Below, one piece after another: positions 61,246 through 64,000 of a stretch of 64,000 nucleotides of DNA; the stretch's first letter is position 1, and every line of letters begins with the position of its first letter. Location of the stretch: the NCBI GenBank assembly GCA_947258435.1, contig CAMYID010000016.1, forward strand, positions 124,001-188,000. Reading direction: 5' to 3'. Under the pieces are notes generated by a model. The model had not been told where the DNA came from. It searched no databases and saw nothing but the letters and a program-made list of their open reading frames with translations. The position numbers were made by a program, and so were the translations under genes. Source of the DNA: an uncultured Alphaproteobacteria bacterium (GTDB lineage: Bacteria; Pseudomonadota; Alphaproteobacteria; UBA11222).

Positions 61246-62526
61246 ATGGACGAATTGTCGGAAAATGCGCGGGCGGTGGCGGCAGACATCGCTGCCCCGG
61301 CCTCCCCTGCGGCCGGTGAGCGGGCGAACTTCGCCTGGTACTTATGCGGTGTCGGCTCCTGGTTTTCCATGTTCGGCATGCAGGTGGTGCTGTTTCCCTG
61401 GCTTGTGCTGATCGCGCTGCAGGAAAGTCCCGCGCGGGCCGGAACGGCGCAGATGGCACTGCTGCTGCCCGGATTGCTGTTCATCCTGCTTGGCGGCGCG
61501 GTTGCCGACCGGATGGACCGGCGGACCATCACCCGGCTTTGTCATCTGCTGGGCGGGGTCCCGGCGCTGCTGCTGGCTGTCGCGGTGTTGTTCGATCTGC
61601 TGAGTTTTCCGCTGATGCTTGCCTACGGCTTTGCGGTTGGCACGGTGCAGGCCTTTCTGTTTCCCGCCCGCGACGGCATGCTGCCCTATATCGCGCGCGG
61701 CAATATCCAGCGCGCGGTGACAAGCGCCACCATGGTGCAGTTTGCCGTGCAGCTTGGCGGCTTCGCACTGGCAGGCATGGCGGCGCTCATCGGTGCAGCG
61801 CCGTTGCTTGTCATACAGGCACTGCTTTTATGGTTCGGCGCGCTGGCCTTTCACCGGCTCGATCTGTCCCACCTGCCCGCGCAGGTGCGCACCGGCCCCG
61901 CCCCGCGCAGCCTTGCCATGATCGCAGAAACCGCGCGCATCGTATGGCAGCACCGCGCCCTGCGCGATGTCATCATCCTGATCGCGGGGATGGGCTTTTT
62001 CCTGATGGGGGTGATTTTCGTGGGCGTCCCGCTTGTTATACGCGATGTGTATGGGGGCGGTTCGGGCGATCTGGCGCTGATCAATATGTTCAATATGGGC
62101 GGTATGTCGCTGACCGCCTTCATTCTGCTGCGCAAGGGCGGTGTCTTGCGGCAGGGGCGCGCGATCACCTGCGCGCTGGGCGTGGGCGGGCTGATGCTTG
62201 CGGCAATCGGGCTTGGCCTGCCTTATCCCGCACCGTTGCTCCTGATGGCGGGCTGGGGGATCTGCGGCTCGATCACCATGAGCATGGGCCGCACCATCGT
62301 GCAGGAGGCAAGCCCCGAAGCCCATCGCAGCCGCGCCATGGCATTCTATATGCTGGGCTTTATGGGAACCGCCCCTTTCGGATCCTTCATGATCGGCCAG
62401 CTTGCGGAAATTTTCGGCCCCCTGAGCGCGATTGCCTTTGCATCGCTGGGGATGACGCTGATCGCGCTGTGGATCGCCCTGCGCTCGCCCATCTGGCGGC
62501 TTGAGGGCGGGGGGCAGCCCCTGTGA
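61246..62526 (+). CDS. MFS transporter, EntS-like (first of a coupled pair)
   Basis: The 426-residue protein has 12 spans and the motif AVADRMDRRTITRL after the second span, with VGTVQAFLFPARDGMLPYI, features of the MFS_3/EntS group that exports siderophores, macrolides or lipids. Its stop overlaps the start of a second MFS gene by four bases (GTGA), so the two are translationally coupled. The start is uncertain: ATG 61246 gives a short N-terminal tail with no ribosome site; the frame is open from 61168. Confidence 0.85.
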   Translation: MDELSENARAVAADIAAPASPAAGERANFAWYLCGVGSWFSMFGMQVVLFPWLVLIALQESPARAGTAQMALLLPGLLFILLGGAVADRMDRRTITRLCHLLGGVPALLLAVAVLFDLLSFPLMLAYGFAVGTVQAFLFPARDGMLPYIARGNIQRAVTSATMVQFAVQLGGFALAGMAALIGAAPLLVIQALLLWFGALAFHRLDLSHLPAQVRTGPAPRSLAMIAETARIVWQHRALRDVIILIAGMGFFLMGVIFVGVPLVIRDVYGGGSGDLALINMFNMGGMSLTAFILLRKGGVLRQGRAITCALGVGGLMLAAIGLGLPYPAPLLLMAGWGICGSITMSMGRTIVQEASPEAHRSRAMAFYMLGFMGTAPFGSFMIGQLAEIFGPLSAIAFASLGMTLIALWIALRSPIWRLEGGGQPL

Positions 62527-63764
62527 GCGATCATCGCGCGGTGGACCGGACGGCCCCGGAATTGCCGCTCTTCCGACAGGTCCAGTTCCGGCTTTACGCG
62601 GCGGGTCAGACAGGCTGGTACGCCGCGTGGGGCGTGCGGCATGTGCTGTTCCCCTGGCTGATCGTCGTCGTCCTGAACGAAAGCGCAGACCGGGTCGGCA
62701 TGGCGCAGATGGCCGTGCTGCTGCCCAGCCTGTTCTTCATACTTGTGGGGGGCCTTGTGGCCGACCGGCTTGATCTGCGGCAATTGCTGATCCGCATTCA
62801 GTGGGTTGCGCTTGTGCCGCCTTTGGGGCTTGCCCTGCTTGTAGCGGCGGGACAGTTGTCCTATCCGGTGATGATCGGATACGGGTTGCTGCTGGGGCTG
62901 TGCACAGCCTTCGTCACACCGGCGCGCGATGCGCTGCTGAGCCGGGTGGCAGGCGATCAGGTACAGCGCGGCGTCACGATCGCGACAGGGCTGCAATTTG
63001 GCTGCCAGATCATCGGCATTACGATTGCCGGTGCGGCGGTAGCCATCGGCGCGCCGGCGCTGCTGCTCATTCAGGCCGGTTTTGTTGGCGTCGCGCTGGT
63101 TGCGACCTGGCGGTTGATGCCCGTCCCCTCGATGCGGGATCCGGCCGACAACGGTTCCGCCCTGCGCGATATCGGCGATGGCCTGAAGATGGCCGGGCGG
63201 ACCCCGCCGGTTCTGCCCGTTCTTCTGATGATGATCGCCATGGGGCTTTGCTTTATGGGCTGGTTCATGGTGATTTTACCAATCACGATCCGCGATCTTT
63301 ACGGCGGCAGCTCGCCCGAGCTTGCAACCGCCCACACCTGCTTCATGGCCGGGACGGTTGTCGCCACCCTGCTGATCCTGCGGCGCGGCCCGATCCGCTT
63401 TCCCGGCCGCGCCCTTATCGGATCGCTCATCACCACCGCTTTGCTGCTGCTTGCCAGCAGTCTTACCATGCCCCTGCCGGCTTATTTCGCCTGTGTGTTT
63501 CTGTTCGGTATCCTGTCGGGCGTTACCATGGCGATGGGCCGGACGATGGTGCAGGAAGCCGCCCCGGTCAGCCACCGTGCAAGGCTGCTTTCCATTTATC
63601 AGCTCGGCTATCTGGGTGCCGCGCCGATCGGATCGCTGCTGGTCGGTTTTCTGACCGCAGCGCTGGGTCCGCAGGACGCCACCCCCTTTCCTGCATTGCT
63701 TCTTCTCGGTTCGGTCCTGCTGCTGACGCCGGTGTCGCGGCTATGGGCGCGAGAAAGCGGATAG
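62523..63764 (+). CDS. MFS transporter, EntS-like (second of a coupled pair)
   Basis: The 413-residue protein is a paralogue of the preceding gene, sharing MAQMAVLLPSLFFILVGGLVADRLDLRQLLI, LGLCTAFVTPARDALL, and the C-terminal GRTMVQEAAPVSHRARLLSIYQLGYLGAAPIGSLLVG segment. It begins at GTG 62523 overlapping the upstream stop. Both have 12 spans, so each is a whole transporter rather than a half. Tandem pairs with overlapping starts may work as heterodimers; substrate unknown. Confidence 0.87.
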   Translation: MSDHRAVDRTAPELPLFRQVQFRLYAAGQTGWYAAWGVRHVLFPWLIVVVLNESADRVGMAQMAVLLPSLFFILVGGLVADRLDLRQLLIRIQWVALVPPLGLALLVAAGQLSYPVMIGYGLLLGLCTAFVTPARDALLSRVAGDQVQRGVTIATGLQFGCQIIGITIAGAAVAIGAPALLLIQAGFVGVALVATWRLMPVPSMRDPADNGSALRDIGDGLKMAGRTPPVLPVLLMMIAMGLCFMGWFMVILPITIRDLYGGSSPELATAHTCFMAGTVVATLLILRRGPIRFPGRALIGSLITTALLLLASSLTMPLPAYFACVFLFGILSGVTMAMGRTMVQEAAPVSHRARLLSIYQLGYLGAAPIGSLLVGFLTAALGPQDATPFPALLLLGSVLLLTPVSRLWARESG

Positions 63765-63856
63765 GGCCGCTATGATCAGTCTGGTAGATTGCCCCCGATA
63801 ACGCCTTGATTCGGACACAGGATGACGACAAACAAGAAACCGCTGCGCGCCCGACC

Positions 63857-64000
63857 ATGACATCCACGCCACCACAACAGACCGGCACTGAAACCTCCGT
63901 GCGGTCGGCAGGGGGGGAGGCGTCCCCGTTTGCCGCGGCGGATGCTGACGCCAGCCCGGCAATACGCCGCTGGTATCTGCTGGGCTTTGGCCTCTATTTC
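63857..64000 (+). CDS. Partial membrane protein (3' end beyond the window)
   Basis: A frame opens at ATG 63857 and stays open to the edge (48 codons). The first 36 residues are polar (Thr/Pro/Ala-rich); a hydrophobic span then begins in RRWYLLGFGLYF. It lies about 90 bases after the MFS pair in the same direction and could be a third transporter. It is too short to assign. Confidence 0.45.
   Translation, partial: MTSTPPQQTGTETSVRSAGGEASPFAAADADASPAIRRWYLLGFGLYF

Overview
The window is one contiguous stretch of a GC-rich alphaproteobacterial chromosome. I infer this from a GcrA cell-cycle regulator, a MetH split into two adjacent genes, an ArsR/SAM-methyltransferase regulator ahead of metF-metH, MlaA/MlaC proteins and the DUF934/DUF2849 companions of sulfite reductase. 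No phage, transposon, CRISPR array or rRNA operon is visible. One tRNA and the RNase P RNA are present. The window looks like normal chromosome of a free-living heterotroph rich in acyl-CoA and sulfur metabolism. I cannot name the genus.

Layout. 0-5 kb: 3' end of an acyl-CoA dehydrogenase; bacterioferritin and its ferredoxin with a Fur-like box; a tauD-ssuD-like sulfonate pair; a free-standing biotin carrier; a CAU-anticodon tRNA. 5-11 kb: EttA, a secreted DUF4139 protein, and MlaC/MlaA for outer-membrane lipid asymmetry. 11-17 kb: a methionine-cycle operon (SahR-like regulator, metF, split metH) behind a near-perfect palindrome. 17-26 kb: a 26-codon putative membrane peptide, PilZ protein, HyuA-HyuB fusion, DjlA-like co-chaperone, EamA permease, amidase, rnpB and a CBS-type histidine kinase, ending in a very AT-rich spacer.

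26-38 kb is a catabolic block: TetR, Rieske oxygenase, BadH-like dehydrogenase, crotonase, acyl-CoA dehydrogenase, BadI-like ring hydrolase, a divergent TetR, a BASS transporter, an MFS carrier, then a B12-riboswitch-controlled CbiM-like permease and a CoA transferase. Together they resemble the cyclohexanecarboxylate/benzoyl-CoA lower route (ring ketone to pimelyl-CoA), extended by an oxygenase and transporters. 38-46 kb: phosphate transporter, MATE pump, gcrA with a perfect DnaA box upstream, two paralogous ABC-2 permeases without ATPases, and an iron alcohol dehydrogenase with a DUF1826 protein behind a Zur-like box.

46-53 kb: assimilatory sulfite reductase with DUF934 and DUF2849, and an ABC importer whose permease gene is separated from its ATPase and binding protein by two opposite-strand genes. 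53-57 kb: FAH-family hydrolase, aldehyde dehydrogenase and an acetolactate-synthase-like enzyme ending at a clear terminator. 57-61 kb: CHAD protein, ParA-type ATPase, CYTH and Nudix proteins, a phosphate-themed group with a Pho-box-like sequence at its head. This is my best candidate for an undescribed system, possibly one that positions polyphosphate granules. 61-64 kb: a DksA/TraR zinc-finger protein, two translationally coupled MFS transporters and the start of another membrane protein.
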